A stretch of 64,000 nucleotides of DNA from an uncultured bacterium (lineage in GTDB: Bacteria; Bacteroidota; Bacteroidia; Bacteroidales; Bacteroidaceae): the NCBI GenBank assembly GCA_905215555.1, contig CAJMQU010000014.1, forward strand, positions 27,891 through 91,890, read 5' to 3'. The notes beneath the pieces are model-generated. The model saw only the letters and a program-made list of their open reading frames with translations, ran no database searches and was not told where the DNA came from. The position numbers and the translations under genes were made by a program. Within the stretch, counting starts at the first letter, position 1; each line of letters starts with the position of its first letter. Positions 27,891 through 35,520 of the stretch are shown here, piece by piece.

Positions 27891-28373
27891 TTATCCCAAA
27901 GGATTCTCATCCACGCCACCACCTTCACCGGAGCCACTTCCGTCCGGTTTCGGATTAACGACTGCGTCTTTGACCACAGTACCTTTACCCAATTCCAGTC
28001 GTTCTACACTAACCTTACCCAGCATTTCCTTGAAGTAGCTTCCTGAAGTGAAGATAATCTTCCGACGATACACCGTATTGGCATCCACATCCTTCACTCC
28101 CGCCTGGCTTTTCGCATTCAGCCCGGGACGGAAACAACCGAAATCCCCCAACTGCACGGAATATCCTTTATCCAAATCCATATTCAAGGTGTCGATCAGC
28201 CCGTCAATCACCATCTTCACCACGCCACGCGGAGCCATACTCACCTTCTGTACTTCTTCGCAGAGTGTCTTAAATTCTACCATTCCCAATACTTTCGCCT
28301 GAGCCACAAACTTTTCGGTTTTGGTTTTATCAAAACCAAATACTACTTTCTTTACTTCATACTTAATTGCCAT
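27891..28373 (-). CDS. HU-like DNA-binding protein
   Basis: The protein is 160 residues and belongs to the Bacteroidota HU-like/histone-like family. Residues 1-125 carry the HU core with VQLGDFGCFRPGLNAKS, an expanded form of the usual GFGxFxxxxR beta-arm. The C-terminal tail is low complexity (GSGSGEGGG) and likely disordered. HU-like proteins bend and compact DNA. It is monocistronic, with a promoter about 120 nt upstream and a terminator directly after it. Confidence 0.88.
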   Translation of the reverse strand: MAIKYEVKKVVFGFDKTKTEKFVAQAKVLGMVEFKTLCEEVQKVSMAPRGVVKMVIDGLIDTLNMDLDKGYSVQLGDFGCFRPGLNAKSQAGVKDVDANTVYRRKIIFTSGSYFKEMLGKVSVERLELGKGTVVKDAVVNPKPDGSGSGEGGGVDENPLG

Positions 28374-28811
28374 AATCTTTTCTGTTTTTAATGATTTAAT
28401 AATAATAGGTATAATACATTTCTCTTATCTCATCCGGAAGCAAGCAGCATTTCACCGTGAGGCCTCAACAGTCAGACGTTCTGGTTTCTCAGATTCGATG
28501 TTGCAAAGTTAGGGTGAGATGCATCGGAAAGCAAGGAAATGGCATCTACCGACAATTCAAGTAAATCACTATCAAACAGCACATTACAATATCGTCATCT
28601 CTACAGGGGATAGAATGAAGGAAAAACAAGAGAAGACGGAAAAGAAGAAGATTTGGCAATAGGCTCTACAAGAGAAAGAACTAAAGAGCTGATAATGAAT
28701 GGATGCTTTGGGGAGCATCTCTACAAGCAGACTTTTTATTGATTACGTGAGTCTTATTGAACCTTGCAGTCATTACTACAAACTTATAGAATCGCTCATG
28801 CACTATTTATT
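28374..28811 (-). other. Intergenic region between acetyltransferase and HU genes
   Basis: This 438-bp stretch holds the HU promoter and its leader of about 120 nt. It also holds a purine-rich segment (28610-28700) and a short hairpin (about 28719-28738, stem GGATGC/GCATCT-like) that could terminate the acetyltransferase transcript. No credible open reading frame was seen. Confidence 0.5.
28504..28535 (-). promoter_or_regulatory. Promoter of the HU gene
   Basis: Minus-strand CTTG-N20-TAACTTTG, with one mismatch in the -33 box. Predicted start is near 28497. Confidence 0.6.
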
Positions 28812-29333
28812 TCATATCTTTTTAATAACGCGTGCAGGATTTCCGGCTACTATAGTATTTGACTCAACATCACGGGTAACCACACTTCCCGCACCTACTA
28901 CGCTATTTTCTCCAATAGTCACACCCGGAAGAATAGTAGCACCTGCTCCTATCCATGCCCTACGACAGATATGCACTGGTTTACAAGTAATAACCATCCT
29001 GTTTTCAAGATCATGATTATTTGATATAAGTTGTACATTAGCGGCTATCTGTACTTCATCATCAATGGTAATGCCACCGGCAGACATCATCAGACAGCCG
29101 TTCATGATAATAACGTTTTTCCCTATTTTCACATTATGGGCACGTACCACTGTTAGCGGGGTATTAATCCGGCTTCCCGTCCCCATATCAGAAAAAAGCC
29201 GGTGAAGCAGTTCGTCATATTCTTCTGTCATCGGCATAGTGTGGTTCAACCGGAAAAGCAGTTGTGCCTGCTCCTTCGCCAAGAGCAAATCCGCTTCGCT
29301 TTGGTGGGCACAGTCTATTCTTATTTCTTTCAT
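28812..29333 (-). CDS. Hexapeptide-repeat sugar O-acetyltransferase (maltose/galactoside type)
   Basis: The ATG at 29333 is preferred; a longer frame would start with TTG at 29357 and would overlap the predicted -7 element. The product is 173 residues. An N-terminal helical Mac domain (1-50) precedes left-handed beta-helix repeats with GKNVIIMNG, IAANVQLISNNHD (catalytic His in NNHD), GAGATILPGVTIGENSVVGA and the family end VVAGNPARVIKK. Family members transfer acetyl from acetyl-CoA to sugars in the cytoplasm. The acceptor is unknown, and it is not clearly tied to either PUL. Confidence 0.88.
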   Translation of the reverse strand: MKEIRIDCAHQSEADLLLAKEQAQLLFRLNHTMPMTEEYDELLHRLFSDMGTGSRINTPLTVVRAHNVKIGKNVIIMNGCLMMSAGGITIDDEVQIAANVQLISNNHDLENRMVITCKPVHICRRAWIGAGATILPGVTIGENSVVGAGSVVTRDVESNTIVAGNPARVIKKI

Positions 29334-29354
29334 TGTTCTGTTTTTATTTTTTTG

Positions 29355-29362
29355 CAAAGATA
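29355..29362 (-). promoter_or_regulatory. -7 element for the acetyltransferase gene
   Basis: Minus-strand TATCTTTG sits about 20 bp before the ATG at 29333. No -33 TTTG with correct spacing was found. Confidence 0.4.
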
Positions 29363-29441
29363 GCCTGTTGTTTTCAATGTCGTAATAGATAAATTACGGA
29401 TTTAACAACCAAATTTCCGGTTTTATGATTTAATTAGCAGG

Positions 29442-30062
29442 CTATTTATTTCTCATATACACCACATTCCTCCCCGCTCCGCACCTCTTCAGCAGCCCGT
29501 CCTCAATAAACAGGTTCAAATCCGTAACCGCCTGTTTCACGCTGCGTCCTGTCAGACGGGCATACTGTGCACGGTTGATGCAGGGCTGTTCCTGTTGCAA
29601 ATACTCATCAAGCAAGCGGAAACGCTGCTCTACGGACAGGAGTGGCGTAGAAGATTCGGGCTTGGACGCTGACTGAGGATGGCGTTCCAACTTCATCTTT
29701 TTATCTAATTCCTTATAGAATTCCTTCCCCAAGCGGAAGTTCAAACCGCGAAGCGTCACCGAAGCGGCACGCAGTTCTTTTTTTTCCATTGCTTCACGCC
29801 GGCAATTCAGTGAAGGGGTGAAATAGCCAAGTTCGCCCAGTTCCACCGTCCAACCATCGGCAAGGCAGTCACGCAACTCATCCATAAAGGCGGCCATCGC
29901 ACCTTCCAACAGGCTGCGGCTGATGCCGGTGAAAAGGTGGACACGGTTTATAAATTCTTTCCGTTCAATGGTTCCTTTAGGTATGAAACGGGCGTAAAGG
30001 GGTTGCTGTTCACCGGTTTGGCGAATGTCAGGCTTCTCAAAAAGATCATAATATGCACTCAT
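29442..30062 (-). CDS. HU-like DNA-binding protein with C-terminal winged-helix-like segment
   Basis: The protein is 206 residues. Residues 1-125 form an HU-like domain with VELGELGYFTPSLNCRREA. Residues 125-145 are a charged linker. Residues 150-206 resemble a small winged-helix unit (CINRAQYARLTGRSVKQAV, then DLNLFIEDGLLKRCG and a closing NVVYMRN beta hairpin). Only the HU part is typical; the C-terminal half would add a second DNA-binding surface. It has a long predicted leader that starts with a perfect 30-bp hairpin. The function within the cell is not known. Confidence 0.8.
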   Translation of the reverse strand: MSAYYDLFEKPDIRQTGEQQPLYARFIPKGTIERKEFINRVHLFTGISRSLLEGAMAAFMDELRDCLADGWTVELGELGYFTPSLNCRREAMEKKELRAASVTLRGLNFRLGKEFYKELDKKMKLERHPQSASKPESSTPLLSVEQRFRLLDEYLQQEQPCINRAQYARLTGRSVKQAVTDLNLFIEDGLLKRCGAGRNVVYMRNK

Positions 30063-30204
30063 CTATCTATTTTTTATGGGGTACTCCACATCAGAAAACA
30101 TGAAGTGCCGGGGTTAAGTGGTCGCGCCGCCATTTCTATCTCTTTTTCCTACGACGGCTAAGGGAAATCGCAGTAAACATTTATTCTTCCCATCATGGAG
30201 AAAG

Positions 30205-30274
30205 TTTCTTTCCACCACGGGGATTCTTTCTTTCCTCCATGGCAGAAAGAAAGAATCCCCGTGGTGGAAAGAAA
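30205..30274 (-). repeat. Perfect 30-bp inverted repeat with 10-nt loop
   Basis: The arms 30205-30234 and 30245-30274 are exactly complementary. The loop 30235-30244 contains the palindrome CCATGG. The hairpin begins about 7 nt after the predicted transcription start of the HU/winged-helix gene, so its mRNA would start with a very stable stem. No T-run follows on either strand, so it is not an ordinary intrinsic terminator. Confidence 0.9.
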
Positions 30275-30287
30275 TAGTATTCGTATA

Positions 30288-30319
30288 CAAATGTACTAAG
30301 CTTCCGTAACAAAAGCAAT
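30288..30319 (-). promoter_or_regulatory. Candidate promoter of the HU/winged-helix gene
   Basis: Minus-strand ATTG-N20-TACATTTG, with one mismatch in the -33 box. The 5' leader to the start codon at 30062 would be about 220 nt. The rest of the 30063-30576 interval shows no credible coding frame. Confidence 0.55.
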
Positions 30320-30515
30320 AGAAATGCCTAAGAAAAAGATTAATCGACCGCAAAGAGACTTCTCATGCCAGAAACATCAAAACATTTCCGAGGACTTGGC
30401 ATTGAGAAGCTGGAAAAGAACTAGTATGTGCATCCAGTGTTCAAGATGGATTTCAACGGAGTAGTTTATAAAGAAGAAGGTTAGAGAAGGCGAGACCAAT
30501 GACCATTGAAAAATA

Positions 30516-30549
30516 GGAAGAAATGCGATAAACACCCCGCATTTCTTCC
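30516..30549 (-). terminator. Terminator of the GH31-GH2-GH3 operon
   Basis: Perfect 12-bp stem (30516-30527 with 30538-30549), 10-nt loop, then TATTTTTC on the minus strand, 28 bp after the GH3 stop. Confidence 0.85.
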
Positions 30550-30576
30550 CATTCTCCAACAGTCACACTATCTTAT

Positions 30577-32814
30577 TTACTTCAATTCAAACGGTACCAC
30601 CCCGCGGACATCTGCAGAAGAAGCACCGATATAAGCCTTGAACTTACCCGGTTCGGCCGTCCATTCACCCGCCGTCTCATCATAGAACTTCAAGTCCTCC
30701 GGAGTTATAGTGAAGGAAACTTCTTTTTCTTCACCCGGTATCAAAGCTATCTTTCGGAAAGCCTTCAACTCTTTCACCGGGCGCAGGACACTGCATTTCT
30801 CATCACCGATATAAAGCTGCACGACCTCTTTTCCGGCAACGCTTCCTGTATTCTTCACGGGGATGGTTACAGTCAGTGTGCCATCAGCGGCAATCGTTTT
30901 GGCGGACGCTACCGGTTTGCCATAAGCAAATGTCGTATAGCTCAGGCCATATCCGAAAGGAAACAAGGCCGGTGTTTTCTTAGTGTCATGCCAGCGATAG
31001 CCTACCAGGATATCTTCCTTATAAACCTGCTTGATACTATCTCCCGGATAACTCAGTTCATCAAAGGCATGGGCGCCGCAATCTGTCAGTTTCACGGGGA
31101 AAGAGAAAGGTAGTTTTCCACTAGGATTGACCGCGCCACTCAAAACATCGGCAAGGGAATTGCCACCCATAGAGCCCAGATACCAGCCTTGCACAATAGC
31201 CGGAACTTTGTTCAGCCACGGCATCTCCACAGCATTACCACTCAGCAACACCAACACCAGATTCTTATTAACACTCAGCAAAGATTCTATCAATTCATTC
31301 TGCCCGAACGGCAAGCCATACGTCAGGCGGTCGCCGGCTTCACAGTCCTGGAAGTGATTTTTGTTTAATCCGCCGAATAAGATAACCAGGTCAGCATCTT
31401 TAGCCAGTTCCGTTGCAGCGATACGCAAAGAGTCTGTTATGGCCTGCGGGATTTCTTCGGCACGACCATACATAGGGCGTCCGGCGGCATAACCTTGGGT
31501 ATAAGCCACCTTGTCACCATACAGGGAGCGCATACCATCCAACGGAGAAACCATATCCTTCACTTTCAGTTCGGAGGAGCCACCGCCCTCGTTCAACAAG
31601 CGGACGGCATTATCACCAACTACCAGGATGCGCTGGTATTTTGCTGCATCAAGCGGTAATAGCGGGGCTGCGGTTTTCTGCCGGGAAGTTCCCTTGGAGG
31701 CAGTTGCCGGAGCATTCTTCAGAAGCACAATACCTTCGTTGCCAATCTCACGGGCTGCCCGGTAATGCTCTTCAGAAGTCAATGAGCCGTATGGCTTCTG
31801 ACGATTCATCGCTGTACGGAATATCAGGCGGAGGATACGGGAAGCTTTATCATCCACCGTACTCACAGGAACTTTACCCTCCTTCAACATCCGGAGATAA
31901 GGACTTGCCAGATAATAATCGTCATAAGTAAATGCACTTTCAGAAGTCAGACCGTTGGTATAAGAGCCCATTTCAATGTCGAGGCCGTTCATGGCAGCTT
32001 CGTAGGTGTCGTGGGCACCGCCCCAGTCGGTTACAACTACGCCATCAAAGCCCCAGTCATCTTTCAATATCTTATTCAACATCAAGTCGTTGTGGCAGGC
32101 ATGCTGACCACGTATCTTGTTGTAAGCTCCCATCACTGTCCAGGCACCGCCTTGTTGTACGGCAGCTTTAAAAGCGGGCAGATAGATTTCGTGCAGGGCG
32201 CGGTCACTGAGTTCCACATCGATATGGCCGCGCCATAACTCCTGGTTGTTCAGCGCGTAATGTTTCACACTGACGGCTACACCGTTTTTCTGTACTTCCT
32301 GAATATAAGGCACACACATTACTCCCGCCAGATAAGGATCTTCACCCATATACTCAAAGTTCCGGCCATTCAACGGAGTACGATAGATATTAACGCCGGG
32401 ACCGAGAAGCACATCTTTTTCGCGATAACGCGCTTCTTCACCGATTGCCTTACCGTAGATGGCGGACATTTCCGGATTCCAGGTGGCCGCAAGGCAGGTC
32501 AGGGCGGGAAATGCAGTGATACTATCGTTAGTCCATCCGGCATATCCCCAGTCATTCCAGTTGATTTCGGCACGGACGCCGTGGGGACCATCACTCATCC
32601 AAAGTTCGGGAATGCCGAGCCGGGGGACGCCGGGGCTGCTGAATTTACTCTGGGCATGGCAAAGGGCTACTTTCTCTTCCAACGTCATGCGGCTGAGAGC
32701 ATCTTTCACGCGTGCTTCAATAGGTTGGGTATCATCTAAATACACAGGAGTCTGCGCTGTCAGAGTTCCTACTGAACAGACAAACAAAAGGGTTGCAAAG
32801 AGTTGTTTCTTCAT
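30577..32814 (-). CDS. GH3 beta-glucosidase (PUL 2)
   Basis: The protein is 745 residues with a signal peptide. The GH3 N-terminal barrel has RMTLEEKVALCHAQSKFSSP, VSVKHYALNNQE and the nucleophile Asp in GVVVTDWGGAHD. The (alpha/beta)6 sandwich and the C-terminal fibronectin-III-like domain (VVQLYIGDEKCSVLRPVKEL) follow. Length and domain order match the periplasmic beta-glucosidases of xyloglucan PULs, which release glucose from backbone oligosaccharides once side chains are gone. It lies 51 bp downstream of the GH2 gene. Confidence 0.9.
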   Translation of the reverse strand: MKKQLFATLLFVCSVGTLTAQTPVYLDDTQPIEARVKDALSRMTLEEKVALCHAQSKFSSPGVPRLGIPELWMSDGPHGVRAEINWNDWGYAGWTNDSITAFPALTCLAATWNPEMSAIYGKAIGEEARYREKDVLLGPGVNIYRTPLNGRNFEYMGEDPYLAGVMCVPYIQEVQKNGVAVSVKHYALNNQELWRGHIDVELSDRALHEIYLPAFKAAVQQGGAWTVMGAYNKIRGQHACHNDLMLNKILKDDWGFDGVVVTDWGGAHDTYEAAMNGLDIEMGSYTNGLTSESAFTYDDYYLASPYLRMLKEGKVPVSTVDDKASRILRLIFRTAMNRQKPYGSLTSEEHYRAAREIGNEGIVLLKNAPATASKGTSRQKTAAPLLPLDAAKYQRILVVGDNAVRLLNEGGGSSELKVKDMVSPLDGMRSLYGDKVAYTQGYAAGRPMYGRAEEIPQAITDSLRIAATELAKDADLVILFGGLNKNHFQDCEAGDRLTYGLPFGQNELIESLLSVNKNLVLVLLSGNAVEMPWLNKVPAIVQGWYLGSMGGNSLADVLSGAVNPSGKLPFSFPVKLTDCGAHAFDELSYPGDSIKQVYKEDILVGYRWHDTKKTPALFPFGYGLSYTTFAYGKPVASAKTIAADGTLTVTIPVKNTGSVAGKEVVQLYIGDEKCSVLRPVKELKAFRKIALIPGEEKEVSFTITPEDLKFYDETAGEWTAEPGKFKAYIGASSADVRGVVPFELK

Positions 32815-32865
32815 AATTATTACATTTAATAAGATAAGTAGTTAGTAGTTGGTAGTAAGTAGTTA

Positions 32866-35457
32866 CTATTTACTACTTGCAGCCATCACCGCCGATTTTA
32901 ATCCGTCTGCCGTAGCCGTCACCTTAATCCCGCCTACCTGACCGTTGTTCTGAATCACCACCAGGCACTTTCCGTAAAAAGCCTTGCGACGGTCGGCCTT
33001 GAAGGGTTCCATAGAAATGGGACTGCCATTATCCACACCGGCAATGAAACCCGCACCTTGCACATCAAACACGACCTGATTATCTGCATTCGGACAAAGG
33101 TTACCATCCTTATCCAATATCTCTACAGAGATGAAACAGAGGTCTTTCCCATCCGATTTTATTTCACTCCGGTCAGCCGTCAGCCGTATCTGCGCAGGTT
33201 CACCCGCAGTGTGGATTTCACGTTCAAGCACCGTCCTGCCATTCAGGCGGGAAACAGCGCGAACCACACCCGGTTCATACTTCACACGCCACATGGCATG
33301 AAAATCATCTTTCCCTTTCGTACGAACACCTTGTGACTTGCCATTCACGAAAAGTTCCACTTCATCGGCATTATTATAGTAAGCCCACATATCGATGTCC
33401 TGACCCTGCGTCCAGTTCCAATGCGGAAAGAGATGCAGCACTTTCCTTTCGGGATTCCATTCCGACTGATAGAGGTAATACACATCTTTCGGGAAACCGG
33501 CCAAGTCTACAATTCCAAAATAAGAGCTGCGCGCCGGCCATCCGTAGGGAGTAGGTTCTCCGATATAGTCAAAGCCTGTCCAGACGTATTGTCCGCTGAT
33601 AAAATCATTGTTCTTCACATGACGCATCGTTCCTTCATGGCTATTCCCCCAGGGCACATGACAGTTATCATAAGAGGAACAAGAGAATGAAGCATCATAA
33701 TAAGGCTTATCCCAGCGTTCAGGACAAAGCACCGTTTCATCACTCGGCATGCGGTAATAGCCACGAGTCATCAGCGCTGACACACTTTCGGTAACAATAA
33801 ACGGCATACCGGGGAAATTTTCAGGAACACCTGCAAACCAATCGTCATGATAGTTAAAACCGATGATATCCAACGCTCCCGAACGGAATAAATGATTATT
33901 CGGGTTCGGTTCATTGCAGCCTGCCGTCACAGGACGGGTGGAATCCAGTTCCTTTACCATATCCACCAGTTTCTTCGTCAGCAAAGAGTTGACACTCATC
34001 TCACCGTCCTTAGCCAGCATACTCTTGTCATGCCCGAAGTTCAGTATCATGTTTGCCTCTTCCAAAGTCAATGTATCCGCTTTCGCATCCGACCATTGCT
34101 CCAGTACCTCATTGCCAATGCTCCATATAAAGACAGAAGGATGGTTGCGGTCGCGAAGTATCAGGTCGGTCAGGTCGCGCTCGTGCCAGTCGTTGAAATA
34201 GCGAGAATAGTCATGGGCTGTTTTCCTTTTCCGCCACATATCGAATGTCTCGTCCATCACGATGAAGCCCATGCGGTCGCAAAGGTCGAGCAATTCCGGT
34301 GCAGGCGGATTGTGGGCACAGCGGATGCCATTGCATCCCATCTCTTTCAGTATTTCCAGTTGGCGCTCTATAGCACGAACATTAACAGCAGCTCCCAGAC
34401 AACCTAAATCATGGTGCATACAGACACCGTTTATCTTCACTTGTTCTCCGTTCAGAATGAATCCTTTCTGTTCATCGAAACGGAAAGTGCGGATACCGAC
34501 AGGAGTATCATAGACATCAAGTACTTCACCGGTATTTTTCTCTTTGACAATGCTCCTTACTTTATATATATAAGGATTATCAAGACTCCAAAGGTTCGGA
34601 TTGCCCAAGACGATCTCCTGCTCCACCCGGTTCGGAACGGCAGAAATCATCTGAACCGCCGAAACAGCCTCTCCCACCACATTTCCGTCAGCATCAATCA
34701 ACCGGGATTGCAGAATGACATCTGCCAGAGGAACAATCTCCGAATCGAACACAACATACGTGCCGTCGGCTTGCCTCACGGAATCCGTCATTTGCGCCTC
34801 AATATCGTATTGTAATTGGGTACGTATCACTAACCGGGCATTGTTCTTAGATACTTCATCAGCCACAACATATGTGCCCCATTGCGATACGTGCACCGGA
34901 TTGAGTTTTGCGAGCCACACATTGCGATAGATGCCGCAGCCTGAATACCAACGGGAATTGGGTTGCTCGGCATTGTCCACACGGACGGCAATGACGTTCT
35001 TTTCTCCCCACTTGATATAAGGAGTCAGGTCGTAACCGAATGAAACATATCCGTAAGGACGTACCCCCAGGGAATGGCCGTTGATGAAAACTTCGGAGTT
35101 CATGTATACGCCGTCAAAATCAATCCTGAGACACTTGCCTTCGTCCGCTTTATCGGCAATAAAAGTCTTACGATACCAACCGATACCACCGGGCAATGCA
35201 CCGCCACCCGTTCCGGAAGGATTATCCTTGCTGAATTCACCTTCAATAGCCCAGTCATGCGGCAGATTCAATGTCCGCCAGGCCGTGTCATCGTAATCAG
35301 GACGGGAGGCCAACGAATCATCACCCAAACGGAAAGTCCAGTCAGCAGTGAAGTCTTGTCGGCGGTCATTTGTCATCATCTTCTCAGCGGAAGTACAGCC
35401 ACCCACCGTCAGAAAAAGAAGAAAACAGGATATTTGTATTAGTAATAATCGTTTCAT
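32866..35457 (-). CDS. GH2 beta-galactosidase lipoprotein (PUL 2)
   Basis: The ATG at 35457 directly precedes a lipoprotein signal (FLTVGGC); an ATG 9 bp upstream is also possible. The product is 863 residues. After the sugar-binding (about 60-200) and Ig-like domains, the barrel carries the acid/base in FIWSIGNEVLEQW and the nucleophile in PFIVTESVSAL. DUF4982 and a C-terminal Ig-like domain (ISVEILDKDGNLCPNADN) complete the architecture. In xyloglucan PULs the GH2 enzyme removes beta-1,2-galactose from side chains. Other GH2 specificities share this architecture, so the activity rests mainly on context. Confidence 0.85.
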   Translation of the reverse strand: MKRLLLIQISCFLLFLTVGGCTSAEKMMTNDRRQDFTADWTFRLGDDSLASRPDYDDTAWRTLNLPHDWAIEGEFSKDNPSGTGGGALPGGIGWYRKTFIADKADEGKCLRIDFDGVYMNSEVFINGHSLGVRPYGYVSFGYDLTPYIKWGEKNVIAVRVDNAEQPNSRWYSGCGIYRNVWLAKLNPVHVSQWGTYVVADEVSKNNARLVIRTQLQYDIEAQMTDSVRQADGTYVVFDSEIVPLADVILQSRLIDADGNVVGEAVSAVQMISAVPNRVEQEIVLGNPNLWSLDNPYIYKVRSIVKEKNTGEVLDVYDTPVGIRTFRFDEQKGFILNGEQVKINGVCMHHDLGCLGAAVNVRAIERQLEILKEMGCNGIRCAHNPPAPELLDLCDRMGFIVMDETFDMWRKRKTAHDYSRYFNDWHERDLTDLILRDRNHPSVFIWSIGNEVLEQWSDAKADTLTLEEANMILNFGHDKSMLAKDGEMSVNSLLTKKLVDMVKELDSTRPVTAGCNEPNPNNHLFRSGALDIIGFNYHDDWFAGVPENFPGMPFIVTESVSALMTRGYYRMPSDETVLCPERWDKPYYDASFSCSSYDNCHVPWGNSHEGTMRHVKNNDFISGQYVWTGFDYIGEPTPYGWPARSSYFGIVDLAGFPKDVYYLYQSEWNPERKVLHLFPHWNWTQGQDIDMWAYYNNADEVELFVNGKSQGVRTKGKDDFHAMWRVKYEPGVVRAVSRLNGRTVLEREIHTAGEPAQIRLTADRSEIKSDGKDLCFISVEILDKDGNLCPNADNQVVFDVQGAGFIAGVDNGSPISMEPFKADRRKAFYGKCLVVIQNNGQVGGIKVTATADGLKSAVMAASSK

Positions 35458-35520
35458 GTTATTCATTCTATAAATGATAATTTGGCGAAGCAGAACTTCG
35501 CCAAATTATCATTTAACTGT

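Noticed and set aside
30205..30274. Inverted repeat considered as an invertible promoter
   Set aside because: The loop is only 10 nt, too short to contain a promoter or to be inverted usefully.
30205..30274. Inverted repeat considered as a plain intrinsic terminator
   Set aside because: No T-run follows on either strand, and the GH3 operon already has a good terminator at 30516-30549.
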